A stretch of 64,000 nt of DNA, taken from assembly GCA_022432975.1 (NCBI GenBank), contig CM039508.1, forward strand, positions 17,707,330-17,771,329, in the 5' to 3' direction. This document shows, piece by piece, positions 55,353 through 64,000 of the stretch. The translations under genes were made by a program, and so were the position numbers. The notes under the pieces are model-generated. The model worked only from the letters and a program-made list of their open reading frames with translations, did no database searches and was not told the DNA's origin. Numbering within the stretch: position 1 is the stretch's first letter; the number at the start of each line of letters is the position of its first letter. This stretch comes from Begonia masoniana. Its lineage: Eukaryota > Streptophyta > Magnoliopsida > Cucurbitales > Begoniaceae.

Positions 55353-55790
55353 TGACGTGCTACGAAATGGGGATTGAAGTTAACACAAAAAAAGTCATGT
55401 TCTCGACTATGCACTATTTTGGTCGAGAAGAGCAGCAATTTCCAACAAGCACATCTAGTTGAATCCTTACACTTTAGGGATTAAATTTGCTACTTTGAGG
55501 GCTAGAGGATGCGTTAAGTGGAGGTTATGCTGCAAAGAGTGGGCGCTGTCAAAAGGGAGAATACCAATCAGTAAGGAAAATTTGTGAATTTTGGAGAGGC
55601 ATAACTCACTATTTTGAAGTTGTATTGATGTAATTTTTATGACAAGATGAATCTGTATGTGTGAGGATGAAAGTCTTTAAAAATGGAGGGGTGAATCATT
55701 GTGGATGGAAAGATATAGTCCAAATACCTTGCCTCTTCTTTGTGCTTTGAACCAACATCTTCCTTCAAGCTATCAAGGAAAAAGAGAGCT
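55353..55790 (-). repeat. Dispersed LTR-like repeat, copy 2 (possible truncated 3' LTR)
   Basis: It begins TGACGTGCTACGAAATGG and matches the LTR at 57057 in blocks, including TTTGTGCTTTGAACCAACATC near 55755 (58137 in the longer copy). About 450 bp are missing in the middle. It may be the 3' LTR of the minus-strand element whose gag is at 56.6-57.0 kb. Confidence 0.5.
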
Positions 55791-56589
55791 TTAAAATCAA
55801 CAAAAAATGTTTGTGAAATTCATGGCTCAGGTTCTTGTCAGAGGCCATCTCCATGGCACATCATCTTCCTTTGACACTTTATTCTTGTAGTTTAATTTGA
55901 GAAGATTAGGATGCTTGAAGGTTCTCAAGCAACTTTTCTTAACCATAAACATTGAAAATATGTTAGTCAAATATTCTTCACCCAAGTTAAAAGATTAGAC
56001 TTGGTCCTTGCTCAATCAATGGTCATATAAATTTTGCTTCCCTTGAAACTTTATTTCTCGGCTCTTGATAGTTGGAGGTGTTTCAAATGACATGAGAAAA
56101 TGATTCTCTTGAGCATAAGTTATCTCCTCATACTCATTTTGTTCTTCATTAGTAGTTGCAGCCAAGAATGTGTTGTCACTCTCTATAAGGTCCTCTTCGA
56201 CCACTTGTAGGACTAAGCAAATTGTCTCAACCACTTTAGGCTCCAATTTGAGTAATGGTCATCCATGAGCAAAGATAATTTCTACAACCAATTCCTTCTC
56301 ATTGGTTGCTACCAACGAGATGTCTTTCAAAATGCTAAAAAACAACAAAATCTTCATTGAAGTCGAGTGGGATAAGTAACTCTACAAAACTGATTTTGTT
56401 TTCTTCAACCAATTTAGACACTTCAAAAAATATTGGCTCTTCATGGAAAAGGATGATCTTCTTTTTTACCTTTTCACCTTCATATAAGGGTTCCTCACCA
56501 AACTCTACTTGGGCTTGAGCTATCAATGGAGGGAGCTTGAACGTAACCATTGAGTTAGACAAATGACAAGAATTATGCACTTGTTTTTA
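55791..56589 (-). pseudogene. Decayed internal region of minus-strand element
   Basis: Two short minus-strand frames (56246-56016 and 56580-56335) contain acidic stretches such as EFGEEPLYEGEK and NTFLAATTNEEQNEYEE but no domain I can name. They follow the gag relic in the same direction, with stops and frameshifts between, so they are most likely Gag C-terminal or linker sequence of the same element. Confidence 0.35.
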
Positions 56590-57010
56590 TGGACTTGGCT
56601 CAAACCTCTTTCTCATTAGATTTTTCATCATCTTCCAAGTACTAATTTCATCTTCACTGTTTGTTCTTTTTTTTTTCAAATGATTATTCCACCAATAACT
56701 AGCATAATCAGTGAACTTCTTAAGAGTAGTTTGATTTTTTCTTTATTCGAATAATCACCACATGCAAAATAAGCTTCAACTCTTTCCAACCAATCAAAAT
56801 ATAAAAGGAGGGATGTATACCTTCTCAAGATGATTTCTTGACTCTAATAGTTGTTGTTGAAAAATGGAAAACATATCCCTAAGGTCATCAATGTGTTCTT
56901 GCACACCTAAGTCCTTTTCCTTCAAAAAGTGTGGTGTGCACTTGCATGCTTGCGTCTCAATTTTGGTCACCAATGACTACTCTTCTTGCCATCATCATGA
57001 GGGAACATAA
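56590..57010 (-). pseudogene. Ty3/gypsy gag relic, minus strand
   Basis: Minus-strand reading gives, across frameshifts, DWLERVEAYFACGDYSNKEK, FTDYASYWWNNHL, then STWKMMKNLMRKRFEPSP and a stop. This is the order of the Ty3/gypsy Gag core (DW..RVE.YF, then the WW motif, then W..M...M.RRF.P). It lies just downstream, on the minus strand, of a primer-binding site (57054-57043) and an LTR. No protease or RT follows, so the element is deleted or non-autonomous. Confidence 0.7.
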
Positions 57011-57042
57011 CATCAAATAAATGAAGATAAAAGTAGAGCAAT

Positions 57043-57054
57043 GCTCTTATACCA
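57043..57054 (-). other. Primer-binding site of minus-strand element
   Basis: The minus strand reads TGGTATAAGAGC, one change from the tRNA-Met site, two bases after the LTR end ...GCACGTCA (57057). It fixes the direction of the element. Confidence 0.7.
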
Positions 57055-58184
57055 AATGACGTGCTACAAAATGGGGATGAAAGTTAACATAACAAAAAAT
57101 GTGTTCTCGACTATGCACTATTTTGGCATAGAAGAGCAACAACTGTCAACAAGCATGACTCATTGAATCCTCGGACATTAGGATTGAAATTAACAGCTAA
57201 GCGTTGGGGGAATGAATAGAATATGCTCCACATTTGAGGGTGAAAGGATGCATGAATAGAAGTTATGCTACAAAGAGTTGGTGGTATTGGAAAGGAAGAA
57301 TATCAACCCGGTTAGGAAAATATGGGGACTTTGAAAAGGCATAACTCACTCTTCTGAAATCATATGGATTTTATTTTTAAAGCAGGCCAAAGTTGTATGT
57401 GTGGGGATAAGTGTCTCCAAAAATGGAGGTCTGAATCATTGTGGATGGAAAAATATGGTCGTGGTAGTGCAAGTTGGTCCAGAGATGCTACAGTTGTATC
57501 TACTTTTGTTCTTTCAGTTTCTTTAAAAGGAAGCTTCCAACTTGTTATGATGAGAGAGTTTTCTAAACCCTTTGTTGGCTATTCAACCTCCATGGATATA
57601 AGGGTGGTTTAAATACCACTTCCAAGAGAGCTAGGGTTTGCACCCAAAAAGAGGCATCACATGCTTTAAAAAACACAAAAAGAAAAGAGGAGGGTACTAG
57701 GCTATGCCATTACCCCTTTGGGTAGTTTGACTTCCTAGTCCTAAAAGGTGTCTTTTCTAGCACCTTGTACATCAAGGTCTTTTTATAATACTTTTTGGAC
57801 TTTAAAAAATATCACACAACCATTGACTAGCTTCCTTTGACTCGACCATGCAAAGTTTTCTTTATGTGAGGATGTTGTGGTCATGGTGAGAGTGGTTCTG
57901 TTTGCAGTTGCCTTGCTAACCAAATTCAAAAGCTTTGGGCTTCTCTTTACCTCTTGGTCACACCATCGAAATAGGGGTTATCTTTGTTGATTTGTCTTCA
58001 ATAGGTTTGGGCTCCAAGCCATAAAAGAGAATGTGGTCTAGGTTGACCCCAAGAGTGGTGTTACACAATGGGAATTTGCTTGAGTATGATATTGTGCCAA
58101 TACTCCAAGCATCCAAATACCCACATTTCTCTTTGTGCTTTGAACCAACATCTTCCTATAATGACATAAAAATAAGAAGGGGGT

Positions 58185-58193
58185 CTATTTATA
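58185..58193 (-). promoter_or_regulatory. TATA box, minus strand, 38 bp from a tandem array
   Basis: The minus strand reads TATAAATAG. The 30-bp array begins about 38 bp upstream on this strand. Confidence 0.55.
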
Positions 58194-58230
58194 GAAGGAT
58201 AGAGAAAATGGGTTAGAAAATGATTGTAAT

Positions 58231-59222
58231 ATTGAAGGGTGTGACATGAAGAGTTGTAATATTGAAGGGTGTGACATGAAGAGTTGTAATATTGAAGGGT
58301 GTGACATGAAGAGTTGTAATATTGAAGGGTGTGACATGAAGAGTTGTAATATTGAAGGGTGTGACATGAAGAGTTGTAATATTGAAGGGTGTGACATGAA
58401 GAGTTGTAATATTGAAGGGTGTGACATGAAGAGTTGTAATATTGAAGGGTGTGACATGAAGAGTTGTAATATTGAAGGGTGTGACATGAAGAGTTGTAAT
58501 ATTGAAGGGTGTGACATGAAGAGTTGTAATATTGAAGGGTGTGACATGAAGAGTTGTAATATTGAAGGGTGTGACATGAAGAGTTGTAATATTGAAGGGT
58601 GTGACATGAAGAGTTGTAATATTGAAGGGTGTGACATGAAGAGTTGTAATATTGAAGGGTGTGACATGAAGAGTTGTAATATTGAAGGGTGTGACATGAA
58701 GAGTTGTAATATTGAAGGGTGTGACATGAAGAGTTGTAATATTGAAGGGTGTGACATGAAGAGTTGTAATATTGAAGGGTGTGACATGAAGAGTTGTAAT
58801 ATTGAAGGGTGTGACATGAAGAGTTGTAATATTGAAGGGTGTGACATGAAGAGTTGTAATATTGAAGGGTGTGACATGAAGAGTTGTAATATTGAAGGGT
58901 GTGACATGAAGAGTTGTAATATTGAAGGGTGTGACATGAAGAGTTGTAATATTGAAGGGTGTGACATGAAGAGTTGTAATATTGAAGGGTGTGACATGAA
59001 GAGTTGTAATATTGAAGGGTGTGACATGAAGAGTTGTAATATTGAAGGGTGTGACATGAAGAGTTGTAATATTGAAGGGTGTGACATGAAGAGTTGTAAT
59101 ATTGAAGGGTGTGACATGAAGAGTTGTAATATTGAAGGGTGTGACATGAAGAGTTGTAATATTGAAGGGTGTGACATGAAGAGTTGTAATATTGAAGGGT
59201 GTGACATGAAGAGTTGTAATAT
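58231..59222. repeat. 30-bp tandem array, 33 copies
   Basis: The unit contains ATTGAAGGGTGTGACATG followed by AAGAGTTGTAAT and is essentially identical in all 33 copies. Frames of 338-340 codons on both strands (for example repeating MSHPSILQLF) exist only because 30 is a multiple of three. Diverged single units occur at about 59425-59560, outside the main array. Confidence 0.98.
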
Positions 59223-60863
59223 TAGTGTGAGAGGAGAGTTAGTATGGCTTTCAAAGAGTTAAGAGGTGTGACTCTTGGAGTGACTAATGTCATGAAGGGT
59301 TGTAACTTATGGGAAGTGGGCTTGGCTAGGTGGGCTGAAGGGTTGGGCTATTAGAAAGTTATAATGGAAAATATGGAAGGCCCATATGAATGGATAAAGA
59401 TAGGCTTGGTGGAGGGTCAAAGTGAAAGGATGTGACATGAAGAGTTGTAATATTGAAGGGTGTGACATGAAGGGGTGTCATGGGGAAAGGTGTGAGAATG
59501 GGTGTGATATGGAAAGGTTCATACATGAAGGGGTGTAATATTGAGGGTGTGACATGGCAAGGAGAGAGAGTTGACTAATGTGGGAGTTTTAGTAAGTGGG
59601 TTTGGGGGTTTGGGGAAAAGGATAGTTGAGTGGTTGGGTGAGCAAGTGGCACTGGGTGCACAGGTTGGCAAGCTGGTGAGCGCGAGCACTCGAGAAGGCA
59701 AATGAGGCGCGCAGAGTTGGAAGGCAAGGCATGGGTGCGATGTGCACTGTTGAACGCGCGCGGCTGCTGCTGGGTTGGTGCACCGTGGGGTGATAAATGG
59801 AATGAGATGATTTTCAATTGGATCCTTGATGCTATGACTTGCAGCAAGAACTTCAAATGCTCTTCTTCAAAGAACACGCCAACTCGATTTCAGTGGAACC
59901 ATTTCTGTAACTTTATGGCCAAATAGGTACCATCGCAGTGAAAATGGATCTGATCAACAAATATTTAGATATTACTCACCAAACACTTGAAGACCAGCAA
60001 ACATTCATCTTTGATAGGTACCACAAAGCTGAACGAGGGCTCGTCTTCAAGTGTTTGGAGTAATATCCAAATATTTGTTGACCGGATCAATCCTTCAATT
60101 TTGATGAATCACATCCACTATCCTTACTCCGATGAGTCATACCCCGCCTAAAGACAGAGAACATTTCTGTTGTTTTGAATTGACATGTTTTTTGTAAAGA
60201 GAACATTTGAAGTCCTTGTGATGTGAATCAAGGTGCAACCAACTTCAAATCCAAAGTTAAATATCCATGTCAAGATCAATATTTTCTTTTGAGTGTGCTT
60301 ATTCAAATCTTCTTCTTTGATTATCTTAATTAGTTTCAAGTTATTGATTCTACTTTATTTGAGACTTTAAAGTTATTTATTAATCTTACTTGCTCTTACA
60401 ATATTTGAGCATCGTTATTATCATTAAGATATCAAAATTTATCTTTCTTGAAAAGTTTCCTTTCTTGAAGTGCTATATCCTATTCTAAATTGTTTGATTC
60501 TAACCAATTTTGAAAATTAGAATTTTGAGTTAAAATGTTTGATCTTACTTGTTTTTGCTTGTTGAATTTTTTTTCTCTTGATTAAGTTTTTACATAAAGA
60601 GCTAAAAGAAAAAATTGAGAGGTAAAAGACAAGAGGGTGAGATTACCATATAAAAGCCAATATTTGAGAGAAACACGAGTAGAGAGACATAAATCGAGTG
60701 TAAACACGTGAGGGAGTGAATGAGTTCCGTTTACTTATCTATTTTGTTCACCAACAATTTTTAATTTCTTTTCTTGAAAATGATTAGTAGTGAGAACAGA
60801 CATATTAACTTTGATACGAAGATGTAGATAAGGGTTTTTCAAGATCAAATTAAGGTTTTAGAC
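59223..60863. other. Gap: diverged repeat units, GC-rich patch and gypsy leader
   Basis: 59223-59580 holds broken copies of the 30-bp unit. 59580-59800 is GC-rich without a supported gene. 59945-60093 is an inverted repeat. 60140-60863 is AT-rich and probably the leader of the gag at 60864; I found no primer-binding site in it. Confidence 0.4.
59945..60093. repeat. Inverted repeat, arms about 53 bp, loop about 43 bp
   Basis: The left arm (59945-59997) has TGATCAACAAATATTTAGAT and CAAACACTTGAAGAC. The right arm (60041-60093) is its reverse complement with a few mismatches (GTCTTCAAGTGTTTGG, CAAATATTTGTTGACCGGAT). It can form a long hairpin or cruciform. Confidence 0.85.
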
Positions 60864-61874
60864 ATGAGGTATGAAAGAATAAAGTTTTCTTCTGATAGCC
60901 GTTCATGGAGGGGTAAATCACCAATTGAGCATTACTATAAGGAATCCAACTACGAGGATGACAATTACAAAAGAGAAAGGTGTGCTAGAACAAACCGTGA
61001 TGATGGAAATCTAAACAACATTAAAATGATAATCCCTCATTTTCAAGGTAAGAGTGATCCCGAACTTTATATAGAATGTGAAAGAAAAGTTAAACATATG
61101 TTTCAATGTCATAAGTACACCGAGGAGAAAAATATCAAATTAGTCTCGATGGAATTCCCGAATTATACGAGCATATGGTGGGATCAATTAGTGAAAACTT
61201 GAAAAAAGGTATGAAGAACAACTCATACACACATGGGACGATATGAAAGTACAAATGCATAAAATATTTATTCCTAACCACTATTATCGAGATGCGTGTA
61301 GAAAACTACAGGGTTTGACTCAAGGAATCAAAAGTGTGGAGAAATATTACAAAGAGTTGGAAGTAGCCATGGTGAGGGCTAGAGTGGATGAGGACGATGA
61401 AGCTACAATTGGGCAAATCATTGGAGGTTTAAATAGAGAAATCGCAGACATTGTGGATTTGCATCATTATGTGGACTTAGAAGAATTGTTGCACAAGTCC
61501 ATCACAGTTGAGAGACAATTGAAATCGATGAACTCTAAGAACATATGAACTTCAAACTCTGTATAGAAATCTAATTTGGGGAGTTATAAGCCTAATTCAA
61601 AATCGAAAGAGAAGTTCAAAGGGAAAGCCACGACATCGAATATCGCCCTATAAAAGGTAAAATCGAGACTTCCACACCTATTAGGTTTTGAGAGGTTAAG
61701 TGTTTTAGATGTTATGGTTTTGATCATATTGCTTCTAATTGTCCGAATAAAAGAGCTATGATTATTTTTGATAATGGTGATATAGCAAGTGTAAGTTCAA
61801 GTGACGATGAAATGTCACCATTAGAATATTGTAGCGATGTAGATATAGAGGAACCTGTGAGGGTAGTGCTATTG
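60864..61874 (+). pseudogene. Ty3/gypsy gag relic (different clade), cut by Tk6 LTR
   Basis: MRYERIKFSSDSRSWRG start; IPHFQGKSDPELYIECERKV and SIWWDQLVKT (to the stop at 61200-61202); after a frame change IFIPNHYYRDACRKLQGLTQG, SVEKYYKELEVAMVRA and IADIVDLHHYVDLEELL (to 61548); then a CCHC knuckle CFRCYGFDHIASNC near 61690 and an acidic stretch to 61874. This is the full order of a gypsy Gag, of the kind that pairs with the pol tail at 479. Two frame changes and several stops make it dead. Protease and RT would lie beyond the LTR, outside the window. Confidence 0.88.
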
Positions 61875-61938
61875 TGTAACACCCGAAATAACGACCAGGT
61901 TGGGTGGCAAAGTTGTAATAATGGAGGTTTGAGACCGG

Positions 61939-61947
61939 TATTTAAAG
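61939..61947 (+). promoter_or_regulatory. TATA box of Tk6 LTR at 61.9 kb
   Basis: TATTTAAAG at 65 bp from the LTR start, matching TATATAAAG of the copy at 45517 in context (GAGACCGG or GAGATCAG before it). Confidence 0.55.
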
Positions 61948-62433
61948 AAAATGGAAAGGGTTCAAACTTCATTTAAACCACTGTAGCCGACATCTTCTAC
62001 TCTCGACGATTTCTTCTCTCCCGAGCTCTCGCTCTCTGTTACCAGTAATCCTTCTCGTCGACGCCCGTCTTCAGGCCTACATTCCCTACGAATCCACACC
62101 CAAGGTATGAAATAGGCAAGGTAGTTATCTGTTAGTTATTAAGCTCTGTTTTCAGCCCAGTATTGGAGTTTCGGATTCTTTAATGGCCGAATAATAATAA
62201 GGATATTTTAGAATCTGAGAGTGGTAATATCATTCCGAATCGATTCTGGACATTTAAAATAACCAACCCTGAGTAATCGATAGTCGGGTCTGTCTATTTC
62301 GGTTTTTGGATTCAGACTGCACAGAGTATTAGACTAAGGATTCGGGAATGACTTTAGCTATTAAATCTTAGGTTGACTTGAGATTTAGAACTACTAGGAT
62401 TTTGTTTTAACTACTGCAATGTGAATGTTTTAG

Positions 62434-62479
62434 GTGAAAAGGTTTGAAGAAAAGGAGCTCAAGTTTCTAAGGAAAACAG
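62434..62479 (+). other. Candidate LTR exon 2 (46 nt), Tk6 copy at 61.9 kb
   Basis: Flanked by ATGTTTTAG and GTAAGTGAATG. Open in the exon-3 frame (VKRFEEKELKFLRKTG across the junction), and joined to exon 1 without a stop. Confidence 0.55.
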
Positions 62480-63092
62480 GTAAGTGAATGTACAGGTTTC
62501 TCGGTCATTAGGACCTTACATCAAAGGATGCTAGGTAGAAACTCATACGATGATTAGTAGTTCCCTTATGTTACTGTCTAACATTATGTTGATGATTAGC
62601 TCAATGGTAAGATCTCATGTTGGATAGTGCTCTATTCTGTAGCTTGATGATTTAAGAATTTCCATGTACATGCATCATGACTATTTTATGCATATGAAAA
62701 TGTTTTAAGAACATGGTTTTCTCATGAACCAAGTAAGAAGATAAAACTTATGCAACGTGGACTAAGTGAGGGTTGGGGGCAGTTCGGCGTATGTCACAGT
62801 CCAAAAGAGGGACATATGAATACGACCCGCAATAGGGACCAAGATCAAACTCACTGCCGAACCCCCTTTACCGGCACAAATCCTCTCTTAATCCACACAA
62901 CTTAAATGAAGAATATAATCAATGATTATGAATGATGAATATGATCCATGACTATGAATGATGATTACGAGCAAAGATATGAACAATAAAAGACTTATGA
63001 ACATGTGTTTTCCGAATTATGCATTCATGCATCCGTGTTAGTGTTGCATTCCTTACTAAGCATTAGGCTTATAGTTAAACCTTATGATGTAG

Positions 63093-63139
63093 GTGAAGAG
63101 CTAACAGGTGAGGATTTCCAATCCAGAGATGATGTTTAA
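63093..63139 (+). other. Candidate LTR exon 3 with 14-residue acidic end, Tk6 copy at 61.9 kb
   Basis: After TATGATGTAG: GT, 14 codons EELTGEDFQSRDDV, TAA. With exons 1 and 2 the frame is open for about 250 nt back to the TATA box but has no ATG. Confidence 0.55.
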
Positions 63140-64000
63140 AGCTGGTTGCTGGAGGATGCTAAGTATGACAGTGCAAGGCTGGACAGGCGATTAAGTCCCT
63201 TGGTTATGCTCATAGTATGTCAGTAAAGTTTATGATAAACAGATGCCTAAGGAGAATAGAATTTCTTATAACAATGAAATTCGGATTTGATTGATAGACT
63301 TCAGAGTCTGATAATGATTTTAAAGATTATCGAATGGTCTGTTTTGCTTAAGTCTTCCGCTATGTGTATTCTGGATGAGTTTATGATTCTCACTTTTTGA
63401 GGTTTATAGTTACTAAGTTAAGATTTGGGTGAGTTGTGGTACTTTCCTGTTGAATGAAGTTGTTTGATGATTATAGTGTTTTACTGCCGTATGACAGAAG
63501 CTGGATGAGGCGATCATCCGGCTGACATCATCGGTGGATGTCAAATGATAGAAGTTGAACAAATAGTCACCGGATGATGTAGTATGTTCCCTCACCGGAT
63601 GATGTAGTATGTTTAGTCACCGGATGATGGGAATGTAGTTGTTTTTTAGTCACCAGATGATGAAAACGTGGTTTTGTCGACTAGTGACCGGCAGATCAAG
63701 CGTATTTAGGTTACCGGATGATTTAAATATCATTTTGTCGTCTAGTGACCGGCAGATCAAGTGTATTTAGGTTACCGGATGATTTAAATGTCATTTTGTC
63801 GTCTAGTGACCGGTAGATGTAGAATATTTCAATTACCGGATGATGTGAGAAATTTCTTGTCGTCTAGTGCGCGAGGAATATTTAATTAGTCACGTGAGGC
63901 GCACATGACCACCGGTCGATGTAGTGTAATTAAGAACATCTAGTGGAGAATGTTCGGGACCGGACGATGTTTTTAATTAGACACGTGTAATGCCCATGAC

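Larger units (their letters stand above)
57057..59222 (-). mobile_element. 5' LTR of minus-strand element (start uncertain)
   Basis: The 3' end at 57057 is set by the primer-binding site. Going upstream on the minus strand there is sequence shared with the other two copies, a TATA box (58193-58185) and the 33-copy 30-bp array, which would lie in U3. I could not find the TG start; it may lie beyond 59222, since scattered array units continue to about 59560. Confidence 0.5.
61875..64000 (+). mobile_element. Tk6-family LTR, right end outside the window
   Basis: It starts TGTAACACCCGAAATAACG inside the gag relic. Modules: TATTTAAAG (61939); donor CCCAAG/GTATG (62105); exon 2 at 62434-62479; AGGACCTTACATCA near 62510; a structured block at 62760-62890 shared with the minus-strand copy at 31.5 kb; TTACTAAGCATTAGGCTTA; TATGATGTAG and exon 3 at 63093-63139; then repeats of ACCGGATGAT and GTCGTCTAGTGACCGGCAG (63560-63860). 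Whether it is solo or part of a full element cannot be told. Confidence 0.9.

Noticed and set aside
58185..59262. Frames of 338-340 codons (MSHPSILQLF and MKSCNIEGCD repeats)
   Set aside because: Same artefact of a 30-bp period without stops.

Overview
The window is plant nuclear DNA made almost entirely of nested LTR retrotransposons. I see no intact host protein-coding gene and no tRNA or rRNA gene. The evidence for a plant is: Ty3/gypsy polyproteins with Gag, CCHC zinc knuckle, protease, RT, RNase H and integrase followed by a Tekay/Del-type chromodomain-like tail; primer-binding sites matching plant initiator tRNA-Met (TGGTATCAGAGC type); 5-bp target-site duplications (TSDs); plant-type splice signals; and heavy nonsense decay of the methylation type. 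A eudicot is likely. A cucurbit would fit my impression of these LTRs, but nothing here proves it.

Layout. 1-477: 3' end of an LTR lying against a broken Ty3/gypsy pol tail (479-850). 1.0-3.5 kb: a minus-strand TATA/leader module with 51 copies of a 30-bp repeat upstream. 4.5-5.0 kb: Ty1/copia gag relic. 5.7-8.7 kb: old minus-strand LTR relic interrupted by a solo LTR (6239-8621, TSD GTAGT). 11014-55081: one Tekay-like element, Tk1 (TSD CCATT), blown up to 44 kb by insertions. Its gag holds Tk2 (14350-23459, TSD AAACC), which holds a truncated Tk3 LTR (16765-~18965). Its 3' LTR holds a minus-strand Tk6 solo LTR (30152-32646) and, one base before its end, Tk4 (33115-55075, TSD GTTAC). Tk4's 3' LTR holds Tk5 (41914-54266), and Tk5's RT gene holds a 4.5-kb Tk6 solo LTR (45357-49893, TSD CCACT). 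That is four levels of nesting. 55.3-59.2 kb: decayed minus-strand Ty3/gypsy element with 33 copies of another 30-bp repeat just upstream of its TATA box. 60.9-61.9 kb: gag relic cut by a third Tk6 LTR (61875 to the window end). Coding decay falls with nesting depth (Tk1 ten stops, Tk4 four, Tk5 one), as expected if inner elements are younger.

The most interesting signal is inside the LTRs. Every LTR with enough sequence, from at least six divergent families and on both strands, has the same gene-like plan: where recognisable, a TATA box about 100-270 bp from the LTR start; a CT-rich exon 1 ending in a 5' splice site; a mini-exon 2 of 44-50 nt flanked by AG and GTAAGT; a conserved intronic motif near GGCCYTACAYCA; and a 3' splice site in the context TATGRTGTAG/GTGA. 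The following exon 3 reads, in one fixed frame, an acidic peptide of usually exactly 14 residues with a G-E-E/D core. Its stop codon is at the same aligned position but is TGA, TAA or TAG in different families. A second short intron lies between the primer-binding site and the gag ATG in all four elements where this can be seen. The LTRs therefore look like intron-bearing leader genes that may encode a conserved acidic micropeptide upstream of gag. This is read directly from the sequence; splicing and translation are inference.
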